Shown here in pieces: positions 34,731 through 44,180 of a stretch of 64,000 bases of DNA; the stretch's first letter is position 1, and each line of letters opens with the position of its first letter. This DNA is from Euphorbia lathyris (taxonomy: Eukaryota > Streptophyta > Magnoliopsida > Malpighiales > Euphorbiaceae). The position numbers were made by a program, and so were the translations under genes. The notes below the pieces were generated by a model. It had not been told where the DNA came from. It ran no database searches and saw nothing but the letters and a program-made list of their open reading frames with translations. Where the stretch lies: contig NC_088916.1 in the NCBI RefSeq assembly GCF_963576675.1, positions 26,139,501 through 26,203,500 on the forward strand, given 5' to 3'.

Positions 34731-35936
34731 ATGCCTAGAGCAAAGCGTGTTGGACACAAGCCAGCTGTAACTGAGGCAAATCGCCTTAGGGTTAGTTGTG
34801 GGGCTTATTTCGACATTCATTCTGAAGAAGAAGTTGGCCGTTTCAAGCACTTTTCACACGCCAATCGTAAGTTCGTGGATATGCAGTTTCTTGACTTTGA
34901 TTCGGTAAGAAAGTTGAACTTCTCTACACAAATTACTGCTTTTATTGAAACTTTGGGATGGGAAACTTTTGCTTCTATGCGTTTTCCACAAATTCAAGAG
35001 TATGTGGTTGAATTTTTGGTTACTTTAACAATGAACAAGAAGAGGACTGAAATTTCTTTTCGGAATAAGGGTATTACCTATACAGTTGATTATGAGGCTA
35101 TGGGTAACATGTTTGGTTTCCCTACTAGTGACTTTTATGATAAGCCTCGGGATTTTGATAATAACTCTTTTTGGCAAACTCTGTCTGACCAAACTTCTTT
35201 TGATTCTAAGAACACTTCAAGCAAGTTGATTAAGGACAATTGTGTGTTCTTCTTTCATAAGTATTTGAGTTTTTCACTTTTTGGTCGTGTTGAGAGTTCG
35301 AAGATTCAAGTCCGGGATTTGTTTGTTTGGGATTGTTTGTTCAAGGGTTTACGGGTTGATAGCATTGGAATGATTTTTGACAACTTGTATCGTGCTTCGA
35401 GGGCTCACACCACTCAAGTCCCTCTCGGTAATTTGATCACCGCTATTGTTTTGGGGGCACGGGATGAATTGGCTACTTTTGATATGTCCACCTACAATGG
35501 ATATGTTCCGGTTTTGGACATTGCGGCACTTGAGCGGGCTCATTTATTGGTTTCTGCGGCTCCTCCTGTTTTTATTTCGTATGCTACCCGTATTGCACAT
35601 CTTCATGGCACTATGGGTGGAGGTGCTTCTAGTTCTCATAATGTAGGTACCGACGAAGAAGGAGCGGAGGAAGGTGGAGACGCTGCCCCACAAGCCCAAG
35701 CAACCCAAGACACTAATCCGGTGGATTTAAGGCGGATTTTGAACCAAATCAATGCAAATAATCGACAAATGAATTTGAGAATTGATGATTTGGTGGAGAA
35801 CAATATGGTGATGAATGACAACCTCAATACTTTGAGGCGTGCGCATCGTTCAACTCGACATCGGATGCTTTCATTTTTCCGACGCCGAAATGTGGAAACT
35901 TCACCAACACCTCCGGATTCCCCGCCACATGCTTAG
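34731..35936 (+). CDS. Athila extra ORF B (paralogue of ORF A)
   Basis: An intact 401-residue ORF. It shares with ORF A the blocks ETLGWETFASMRFPQIQEYV, EISFRNKGITYTVDYEAMGN, FFHKYLSFSLFGR and PLGNLITAIVLGA, at low overall identity. It adds an acidic linker (about 300-325) and a coiled-coil-like tail (RRILNQINANNRQMNLRIDD), and ends in a basic, Pro-rich tail. No signal peptide or membrane segment is visible. The shared order of blocks indicates an old duplication. Function is unknown. Confidence 0.85.
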   Translation: MPRAKRVGHKPAVTEANRLRVSCGAYFDIHSEEEVGRFKHFSHANRKFVDMQFLDFDSVRKLNFSTQITAFIETLGWETFASMRFPQIQEYVVEFLVTLTMNKKRTEISFRNKGITYTVDYEAMGNMFGFPTSDFYDKPRDFDNNSFWQTLSDQTSFDSKNTSSKLIKDNCVFFFHKYLSFSLFGRVESSKIQVRDLFVWDCLFKGLRVDSIGMIFDNLYRASRAHTTQVPLGNLITAIVLGARDELATFDMSTYNGYVPVLDIAALERAHLLVSAAPPVFISYATRIAHLHGTMGGGASSSHNVGTDEEGAEEGGDAAPQAQATQDTNPVDLRRILNQINANNRQMNLRIDDLVENNMVMNDNLNTLRRAHRSTRHRMLSFFRRRNVETSPTPPDSPPHA

Positions 35937-36734
35937 GTTTTATCTTTTATTTTTTATCTTATTTCAATTTCAGTTTCGCACATTTTTATATTTATTATGT
36001 TTCGTACAATTTCTAATTTCACTTTAATTTTATGATGAATGTTTTTGCTATATCTTTCGTTTATTTCCGTTTGTTTTATCTTTAGTGTTTTATCTCCATT
36101 TTTGCCCCCATGAGGACATGGTCCAATTTAAGTGTGGGAGGAGATATATACATATATCATTTTATGCAAACGAATGAATGAATGTATGCAAATGAATGAA
36201 TGAATGTATGCATCGCTTGTTTTTCAAAATACAAATGCAACGTATATTGCAACACTTTTAAATATATTGCAACAAATGAAAAAACTTAACATTTTTTTTT
36301 ATGAAATATCATTTTTACATTTATAAATATCATAAGTTAAAATTTTTATGATTATTTTTAGGTTATCATTATCGATAGAAATAAATATTTCTATACGGGT
36401 AATATTTTTCAAAATATTTTTCACAAATCTTCGACACGATTTTAAGTAAAATTGTCTCGAGTGAATGTATTTAAGTAAAAATTCTTTATTTTTAATCTCT
36501 ATTTCATATCATGAAATTCATGATACAATAAATCTTATTTTAAATTTTCAATTAGGTTTATAGGCATTAAATTGAACTAACAATTTTTAGCTCGGTTTTG
36601 ATTTTGTCTTACATTAACACCAATTGAAGTTTTTAAGGAAACTATAGCCATAATACATGTTGAATTTTAAGTCAATATAGGATGAATGTGCTAATTTTCT
36701 TTTTCCCAATTCATATTAATTAATCAATAAATCA

Positions 36735-37015
36735 TATTCTTAACTTTTGGCCACGATTGAGACCAACCTTATCACAATCGAGGTATGAAAGGGAAGAACT
36801 TAATAAGTAAAGCGTACTTTTGGCCACGGTTGCGACTACCCTTATCACGATCGAGGTATGAAAGGAACGTTTAAATTAGAAAAATTAAGCGTGTTTAAAG
36901 TTTAAAGTAACGATTGCGTCCACCCATGGCATGGTCGGTACCTCTTAAGCGAACATAAAACAATTACATATAAAGTTACGATCGAGACCACCCTTATCAC
37001 GGGCGTAACTAAGCA
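36735..37015. repeat. Four degenerate repeats of about 75 bp
   Basis: CTTTTGGCCACGATTGAGAC followed by CACCCTTATCACGATCGAGGT recurs four times with decay, near 36749, 36820, 36905 and 36975. Confidence 0.8.
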
Positions 37016-37342
37016 AATAAATTAAACTAAATACTCATATATAATAATTCAAGTTTGGGAAAGGAAGTTTGGTGCTTTGAAATGCCTTGAGATGAAAGAC
37101 TCAATAACATGCGTGCTTACATCGTCCCGAATACTTCAATCTAAAAATTGAAATACAAGACGAATGATATATCGTATTTATACTAAGTTAGTTTGATATT
37201 TTGCGTATAAATTTGCCATACGAAGTTAGTCTTTTCGGCTTAACTAATTTAAAAGGTAAACACAAAGATATATGTTTTATTTTCATAAAGAGATTAGTTA
37301 AAGAATAAGTTCAGTGAAATTTTGCTCGGGACTAGCAAAAGA

Positions 37343-37357
37343 TTAAGTGTGGAGATT
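37343..37357 (+). other. Athila polypurine tract
   Basis: TTAAGTGTGGAGATT lies directly before the LTR start TGTTAAG. The identical sequence precedes 24774. Confidence 0.8.
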
Positions 37358-38911
37358 TGTTAAGCCCAAAATATACCTAAAATATCATTAACATTTACAT
37401 CATTTTTATTACGAATTTGTGTTATTTATATCTGTTTAGATTACTTTTAATTTCGAATATCTTTCTTTCTTGCGAGGTACCTAAATATTTGGTAAAATCC
37501 AAATAGGAACGAAAAAGGATCAAAAACAGAAGAAAAGCCCTTCAAAAGGAGTCAAAGACGACGTAAATCGAAAGCGCCAAGTCGAGGACACGAACGAAAG
37601 CAAGAAGTAAGAAACCCTGCCGGGCCGCGACAGTGGATCCCAGACCCGCGACCGCGACACGCGCGGTACAACTAATTCTCCCCTTCGTCCGTCGCTCAGC
37701 TCAGTGCTACGTCATTCACGGCCGCGGATTACCATCCTCGGTAAGTGCAGAAAATTTACAAAGAGCATTTAACACATGCTGAAAATCCAAGAAACGCGTT
37801 CGTTCAAGTGGATAAAGATGTCCTTTCACAACGGACACGACTCTTAACCAACGGATACATCACTTCAAACACAACCCTTCAACATCTATAAATAAAGAGT
37901 TGATGTTGAGAAAAAGTGTAATGAAATGTTATAGTATAGATATAGAAATCAGAGCGTAGAACTTATGTCGAAGTTCTAAGTAAAAACATTTTGAGAGTTA
38001 GAAATTAGATTCTGTACAAAACAAGATGAGGTACATATATTGTTTATAGTTTAATTACAACTCAGTAGCGTTTAGACATTGTTCCAGTTTTAGTTTGCAT
38101 CATGGTAGTGGCCGACCGAATCCCTATTACGAAGTTACAGTGAGAAGATTGAGTAAAGTGTTCGCCCCCGAGCCTGACAACCTCCTAGGAAACCCAAGGA
38201 AGCGGAACCGATCAAGCCCTTCACTTGCACGCCCTCGAAGAACTCGATGCTCCTTATTCTCTGTAAACTTGTATCAATTTACATTTCATCTAATAAAGTC
38301 CGTTCTATTCGACAAATCGTTATGCAGCACTTATGGTAACCAATCCAATATAAGTGAGGCTGGTGTTTTCATTAATATGCACTTGAATTCAAAATCATTA
38401 CAAGGAAACTTTATTGAACACTTAGGCAAATTATCATCTCGAAAGAGTGTTAATTTGAGTAAGGGCAACTATCCCGAAAGGGTTTTGTCGCGTTCAAAGC
38501 CAATTAATTAGAGGTTCCGTCATTTATTTCATCATCATAATAATACAAAGTTTAAGTTGTTTTCTTTGCTTAATGCAAATGAACAAATTCATTCCTTTTT
38601 CTAATAAGTTCTAAATGTTCCTGTTTTGTAAAATTCATCCTTAAAATCAGAAGATCTTTCTAACAATCAATTTATTCTAAATATATAATCTTATTCCAGC
38701 ATTTTCAAATACTCAAAGTTTTCAAATTCAATCAAATAAATTTCCTAAATTCAATTAATCCAATTTTCACTTTTTTATTTACATTTTATAAATCTAACAA
38801 GTTCGAAATTAAAGATTCAAAAATAAGTTTTTCGTTAAAAAACGTATCTCTGTGGGATCGATATTTTTATTACTACAAGCGAAACCGTGCACTTGCGGAA
38901 ATCGCTCAACA
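37358..38911 (+). repeat. Athila 3' LTR (1554 bp)
   Basis: Same length and ends as 24774-26327, with about 16 substitutions by eye, mostly transitions. Copia gag sequence starts directly after CAACA at 38911. Confidence 0.95.
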
Positions 38912-39377
38912 CAAACACTGCCAAAGAAGCTTGGACAACCTTGCAGACAGCCTTCCAAGGCTCCTCGAAGGTAATTACAGTAAAACTCCAATCCCTTCAT
39001 CGTGATTATGAAACCTTGCAAATGAAGAATGGAGAATCAGTACAGGACTACCTTACAAGGGTTGATGTTATTGTCAATCAAATGAGATCCTATGGAGAGG
39101 AAATTGAAGATCAAACCATTATTGCAAAGGTGTTGAGGAGCCTGAATTCAAAGTTCGATCATATAGTGGCAGCAATAGAGGAGTCTAAAGACTTGATGAA
39201 CTAATGGGATCTCTAAAATCCCATGATGTGAGACAGAAGAAATATGAACCAGATGAAGAAAAGGCCTTTCATGTGAAAGGGGAGATGTCTAGCAAATGAC
39301 GTGGAAGAGGAGGTTATTGTGGAAGAGGTGGCGAGGCAGAGGAGGTGAAAACAACAGAAGCAATATCCAATGTTATT
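38912..39377 (+). pseudogene. Ty1/copia gag fragment, 5' part lost outside the window
   Basis: A UBN2-type Gag segment: AKEAWTTLQTAFQGSSK, LQMKNGESVQDYLTRVDVIV, QTIIAKVLRSLNSKFDHIV. It leads to a Gly/Arg-rich stretch (RGRGGYCGRGG) before the zinc knuckle, where the CACTA element is inserted. There is a stop at about 39202 and a further stop near 39297. The N-terminal part should lie left of the Athila insertions. Confidence 0.88.
39375..39377. repeat. Target-site duplication of the CACTA element, ATT
   Basis: ATT at 39375-39377 and at 44181-44183 flank the CACTA termini. Three bases is the standard size for this superfamily. Confidence 0.85.
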
Positions 39378-40873
39378 CACTATGCCATTTTCCCTTTCAC
39401 ATGACACAAGATACATGACAGACATTTGTTTTTGTGTCGTCTGAATATTTTTCGTGACAGTATTTTAACTCTATGTCATCTGAAGGTGAAATAAAAAATG
39501 CGCTCGATTCTCAGATGACGTTACGATTACAGAAGCCTGTCATCTAAAGAAAACGCGCGTTTTTGTTAAATTTAACTTACTCATCAGATGACACCTAAAA
39601 TAAATGACTGTTATTATATACGGAAAACAAAAAAAAGCGGCAAACAAAATTTCACTTACGCGGCCATATACCAAATTTAGGCGCTGGATGGTTTGACTGA
39701 AATTTCAGCTCGCATAAAAAGCCTGTCTCTCACCCAAAACCCCATTTTCTAGGTTATACAATCTTGATCCCCTCTCATCTCTCTCTATCTCCATGGTTGA
39801 TTCATGCAATCAAAGTGAGCTCCAAAGACGGTACTGGTAAGTATCTATTGATTTTCATTATTCCTTACTCTCTCTTTTCCTTATTCGATTTACTTTTGTG
39901 TATGTCGATTTCAGCAGCTGGAATAAGGATCGATTGATTTTCAGACCTATTATTTAAAGGGTTAGCTTAGATACTGATTTTATTGTATTCATTATTAGAT
40001 TTACCGCTAAAAAGCTTGGGTCTTTATCTTTTTTAACCTAGGGCAATACAGTGCCGGTTGCTGAAGATGTTCTGATTTCTTTTTATTTGAACATAATATT
40101 TGCAGGGATAGTAAGAATGCTACATGCGAAGGCTGACTGAAGAGATTATCAATTAGTTCTTGTGTTTAGCATATGGGAAGATTTCTTTAACTTATTGAGT
40201 ATATATTGTTGTTATGTTGGTTTGAACTGATTGGTTGCATGTATGATGTTGTTGTGGGTGGTGTTGCGGAGATATGTTTGCAATATATCTTCCACTTGGC
40301 TTGTTATCTGAATGAGTATGTGTATGTATATGAACATAGAACTCATTGATTTAGGAAACTAGCCTGATTTTGAGTATATATATTGTTATGTGGGTTTGAA
40401 CTAAATGATTACATATATGTATGATGTTGTGGGTGATGATGAAATGATTGGTATGAACTGATTGGTTAGATATGACTCTTTAGGAAGCTAGGACTCATAG
40501 AGTTTATGTATGAATGATCATATGGCAATACTCTTATGCTATGAATGTTCATATGGTCAACCTAAATCTCCATTACTATGTATCATGTCAATTGGCTTGT
40601 TATGCTTATGGAAAAGTATTTAACATGGTGATGAAGTTGTATGATTCTAACAACACAAGTTTATGACTAAGCTTGTGGTGACAGTATCATACACTTCATC
40701 ACCATGCTAACTTCATCATGAATTGTACAATCCAAGTGGCAGGTACATAGTGGTGGCTTTAGGCAGGTACATAGTGATTCTAACAACACAACTTTATGAC
40801 TAAGCTTGTTATAGCATGTTAGGCATACTCTTGAAGCTGAAAATGTTATGAATAAGTAAGGAATAGACATACA

Positions 40874-41960
40874 CGAATAAGTTGTCTACTTGATATTCTG
40901 TTTAGGAAGCTAGCTGATTAGGCATACTCTTAAAGCTGAAAATGATGAACTTGTCTAATTCCTTTCTATTTTAACATGAGTTATGCTGATGAGATAGGTT
41001 TATAATATATCTTCCACTTGGCTTGTTATCTGATTGAAACCATTCAGAATGGTGATGGGTTTTTGATGCTATCAGCATAAGTTATGAACTTGTGGCTAGA
41101 GCATCGCAGACTTCATCATCGTGCTCACTTTTCAGCGAGTACAATCCAAGCGGCAAGTATATTGTAAAGGGTTATTTATGTGCATTGCTATTAATGTTCA
41201 TTAGGCATGTAGCATGTTATGTGTCACTTGAATATACATATGTTTCATATCAATACAGGCATACTATTAATAGACATGCACGAATAAGTTGTCTACTTGA
41301 TATTCTGTTTAGGAAGGTAGTTGATCATGCATACTCTTAAAGCTAAAAATGATGAACTTGCCTGATTCCTTTCTATTTTAACATGAGTTATGCTGATAAG
41401 ACATATGTTTCATGTCAATTTAGCATGTTATGTGTTATGTGTCTATGTATGAAGCATGTTGGCTTGTTTTATGTTCTGTTTAGCAAGTAGAACTGATTCA
41501 GTTTGTGTATGAATGTTCATTGGGCATGTAGCATGTTATGTGTCACTTGAATATACATATGTTTCATAACAATACAGGCATACTATTAATAGACATGCAC
41601 GAATAAGTTGTCTACTTGATATTCTGTTTAGGAAGGTAGCTGATCATGCATACTCTTAAAGCTGAAAATGATGAAATTGCCTGATTCCTTTCTATTTTAA
41701 CATGAGTTATGCTGATGAGACATATGTGTCATGTCAATTTAGCATGTTATGTGTTATGTGTTATGTGTCTTTGTATGAAGCATGTTGGCTTGTTTTATGT
41801 TCTGTTTAGGAAGTAGAACTGATTCAGGAATAGATATAGGTTTCATATCAATTTAGCATGTTATGTGTTACTTGAATATACATATGTTAGGAAGTAGAAC
41901 TGATTCAATTTAATAGACATAAATGAATAAGTTGACTACTTGTTATAGCATGTTATGCGT
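40874..41960. repeat. Degenerate tandem repeats inside the CACTA element
   Basis: CGAATAAGTTGTCTACTTGA with its flanks recurs near 40874, 41281 and 41600, with intervening words such as ATGAGTTATGCTGATGAGA and TATGTGTTATGTGTC also repeated. The period is about 320-400 bases and copies have decayed. Confidence 0.8.
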
Positions 41961-42035
41961 CATTTGAATATACATATATATGTCTACTTCAATAAGTTGT
42001 CTACTTTGTATTGCCTATCAAAAAAGGATATCGTG

Positions 42036-42573
42036 CAAGGGGGGCATTATGATGTGACGTGCGAATAACATACAAGGGGGGCGTGATGCACAAATAGAAA
42101 GGAGATTTGGATGCTAAAGAAACATTGGAGCTGGATGGATGGAGTAGAATATTGGAGGGGCATGGAGCCAACATTGAAGATCAGATTGATTACCAAGTAC
42201 ATTTTTAATCAGTAATCATTCTGTTCTTCAAAAATGGGTCTATGCCCATCCAGCTCAGTGTTTCTTTGGCATCCAAATCTCCTTTCTTCAAGAATGTGCA
42301 TATGGTAACCAAGGATATATGGATGATGGGGAACCATTAGAGTTAAATGGCGTCGAATACTAGTGGGGCATGGAGCCAACATTGAAGATCAGATTGATTA
42401 CCAAGTACATTTGTAATCAATAATCATTCTGTTCTTCAAGATTGGCTCTATACCCATCCATTAGTCCACACCATCTAACTCAATGGTTTCCCAGCATCCA
42501 AATCTCCTTGCTATTCGCACATCACGCCCCCCCTGTACGCTATTCGCATGTCACATCATAATGCCCCCCTTGA
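42036..42573. repeat. Foldback block with two tandem hairpins in the CACTA element
   Basis: The outer arms GGGGGGCATTATGATGTGAC (about 42040) and its reverse complement (about 42550) enclose two hairpins: 42098-42139 with 42256-42294, and 42330-42360 with 42470-42510. A direct repeat, GGCATGGAGCCAACATTGAA, lies in both (42159 and 42370). It could form long double-stranded RNA. Confidence 0.85.
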
Positions 42574-42587
42574 TTGCTATTTGCACA

Positions 42588-43326
42588 TCATATATCCCCT
42601 GCATGCTCTTCATTCCATCTCCTGGCAGTTGCTACATAACCTGCCCTGTTGTTGATGTATCGTTCAGCAATTCGCTCTCGGTCAGGAAATGGCCCCTCAA
42701 TGAAGGGCTCTACCAGCAGTCCATAAATATTCCACATCAGCTATAAAATGCATAGATAAATTAAATTAGACCTCAAACATGAGTAGATAAACTAGACTCT
42801 AAACAAGAATAGATAAATTAGACCCCAAATGCATAGATTTATATCATCATCTTACCGTGGTAATACTATGGGCAGGGCGATCAAGTAGTTGGGGCATAAA
42901 AACATGCCCCAAGGGACCGATATTAAGATGATAAATTTTGGTCCTGAATATGACATGCGAACAATAGTAATGTCATGAGTGTATTTGCATATATATGAAG
43001 TGATTTATGTGTGTTAACAAGTTTATGCATGTTCTTACAACCGGCGGTGTAGAGGGGAAATCGACAGAGAAGTCCATGTGGACTATGAATACACCTCCTT
43101 CGTAAGGGGTGTTTGGAGGGCCCTTCATCACGGCAGTCCATTGCCGATGGTCAGGACCTACATATATTTTGATAAGCCACCTGGGTGCCTCATATCGGAG
43201 TAGGGCAATCTGAAACTCAATATTACGATAGAGGTTCCTTACAAGTCTATCCATGCTCGATATAACTAGAGTAAGTATAGTGTTAGGTTGCCCTGGGTGA
43301 CTCTTAAGAATTGTTAAATGCTTCAT
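42588..43326 (-). pseudogene. Captured ubiquitin-conjugating enzyme (E2) exons
   Basis: Three exons on the minus strand read an E2 fold, the family that passes ubiquitin from E1 to substrates. Exon A (about 43326-43039) has WTAVMKGPPNTPYEGGVFIV and FPSTPPV, the E2 beta-sheet core. Exon B (about 42943-42856) has TKIYHLNIGPLGHVFMPQLL, the active-site loop. Exon C (42740-42588) has LLVEPFIEGPFPDRERIAER and GYVATARRWNEEHA, the C-terminal helices, and ends in TGA. In the loop the residue aligned with the catalytic Cys (HPN..G.ICLD) reads Phe. B and C join in phase with good splice sites. A and B do not join in frame at the obvious sites. It is inside the CACTA element and in antisense to the copia. 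Confidence 0.75.
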
Positions 43327-44180
43327 ATTTATAATGTGGGTGGGTAAGTGAAGGGTCTCAGAATAGAGAAAGGGTAAAACGAGATTAATTAGGTCTATCT
43401 GTATACGGTACGTAATTAATGAGCATCATCAATTGGTTTTGTAGATATCAAGACTTTGGGGATTCTAGGAAATGATGACTTAGATATGCTGCAGATCAAG
43501 TTGGATTTGGCTTTCCAATCAACACCACCACGTCTCTTGAAAGATTGACTACATATTGACAGATTTGGAGATGTACATTGCTTATTTTTTTACCTTACTA
43601 CATTTAGAAATTTGTGTAGTTCAAATGTAAACAGATTATGAGCATTAGTCTCTAATAAAATTAAAATCATTGATATACAGAAATTCTTGTTCATTTGATT
43701 ACTGTTCATTTCCAGATTCATTCGAAGAAGAAGGCAAGGAGTGACATTTACGGTTAAAAAATATCATCTAAACAACAATAAAAAGACATTAAAATAAAAG
43801 AATATGTCATCTAAAATAAATCTATTGACATGATTGATTAAGACATATGCCATCTGATACAAGTTACTACTACATAAATTATTATAAAAATTGTCACCGT
43901 GAATACCAATATGCCAATTTCCCATATAGCTACTTGACATTTTTAATTATTAGTATGTCATGTGATGATATTAAAGGTGACGTTAATAAATAAAAAGATG
44001 CATCGTAACAATATTCATATGACAGTACGAAACTAGGCTGATGTCATGTATAGTATCTTCAAATGACAGAACCTAACCGTCATCTGAAGGTGCAACAGAC
44101 GGCAGCGAGTCCTGTGACAGATTTATATCTCGCGGGACGACGGTTTCTAACCGTCGTCTGAAGGGGGTTTTGGTGTAGTG

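Larger units (their letters stand above)
35937..37357 (+). other. Athila 3' untranslated region
   Basis: AT-rich, without genes. It holds a polypurine-like AAGTGTGGGAGGAGA (36131-36145), a four-fold repeat (36735-37015) and the real polypurine tract before the LTR. From 37085 it is duplicated at 24500-24773. Confidence 0.8.
24774..38911 (+). mobile_element. Athila-lineage Ty3/gypsy element, complete
   Basis: A 14.1-kb element: LTR, primer-binding site, gag, protease, RT, RNase H, integrase, two extra ORFs, long AT-rich tail, polypurine tract and LTR. Near-identical LTRs point to a young insertion, yet gag-pol carries three frameshifts. It abuts a copia gag on the right. On the left it shares its LTR with another Athila copy, so the expected target duplication is not visible in the window. 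Confidence 0.93.
39378..44180. mobile_element. CACTA-type DNA transposon (4.8 kb)
   Basis: The left end is CACTATGCCATTTTCCC and the right end is CACTACACCAAAACCCC on the reverse strand. Subterminal GACRACGGTTAGAAACCGTC-like and ATGACAG words repeat near both ends, as in CACTA elements. It splits the copia gag at the zinc knuckle. No transposase is visible, so it is non-autonomous. It carries internal repeats and captured E2 exons. Confidence 0.92.

Noticed and set aside
32554..35936. Envelope protein (env-like) assignment for the two post-pol ORFs
   Set aside because: No signal peptide, transmembrane segment or fusion-peptide-like stretch is visible. Only the position is env-like.
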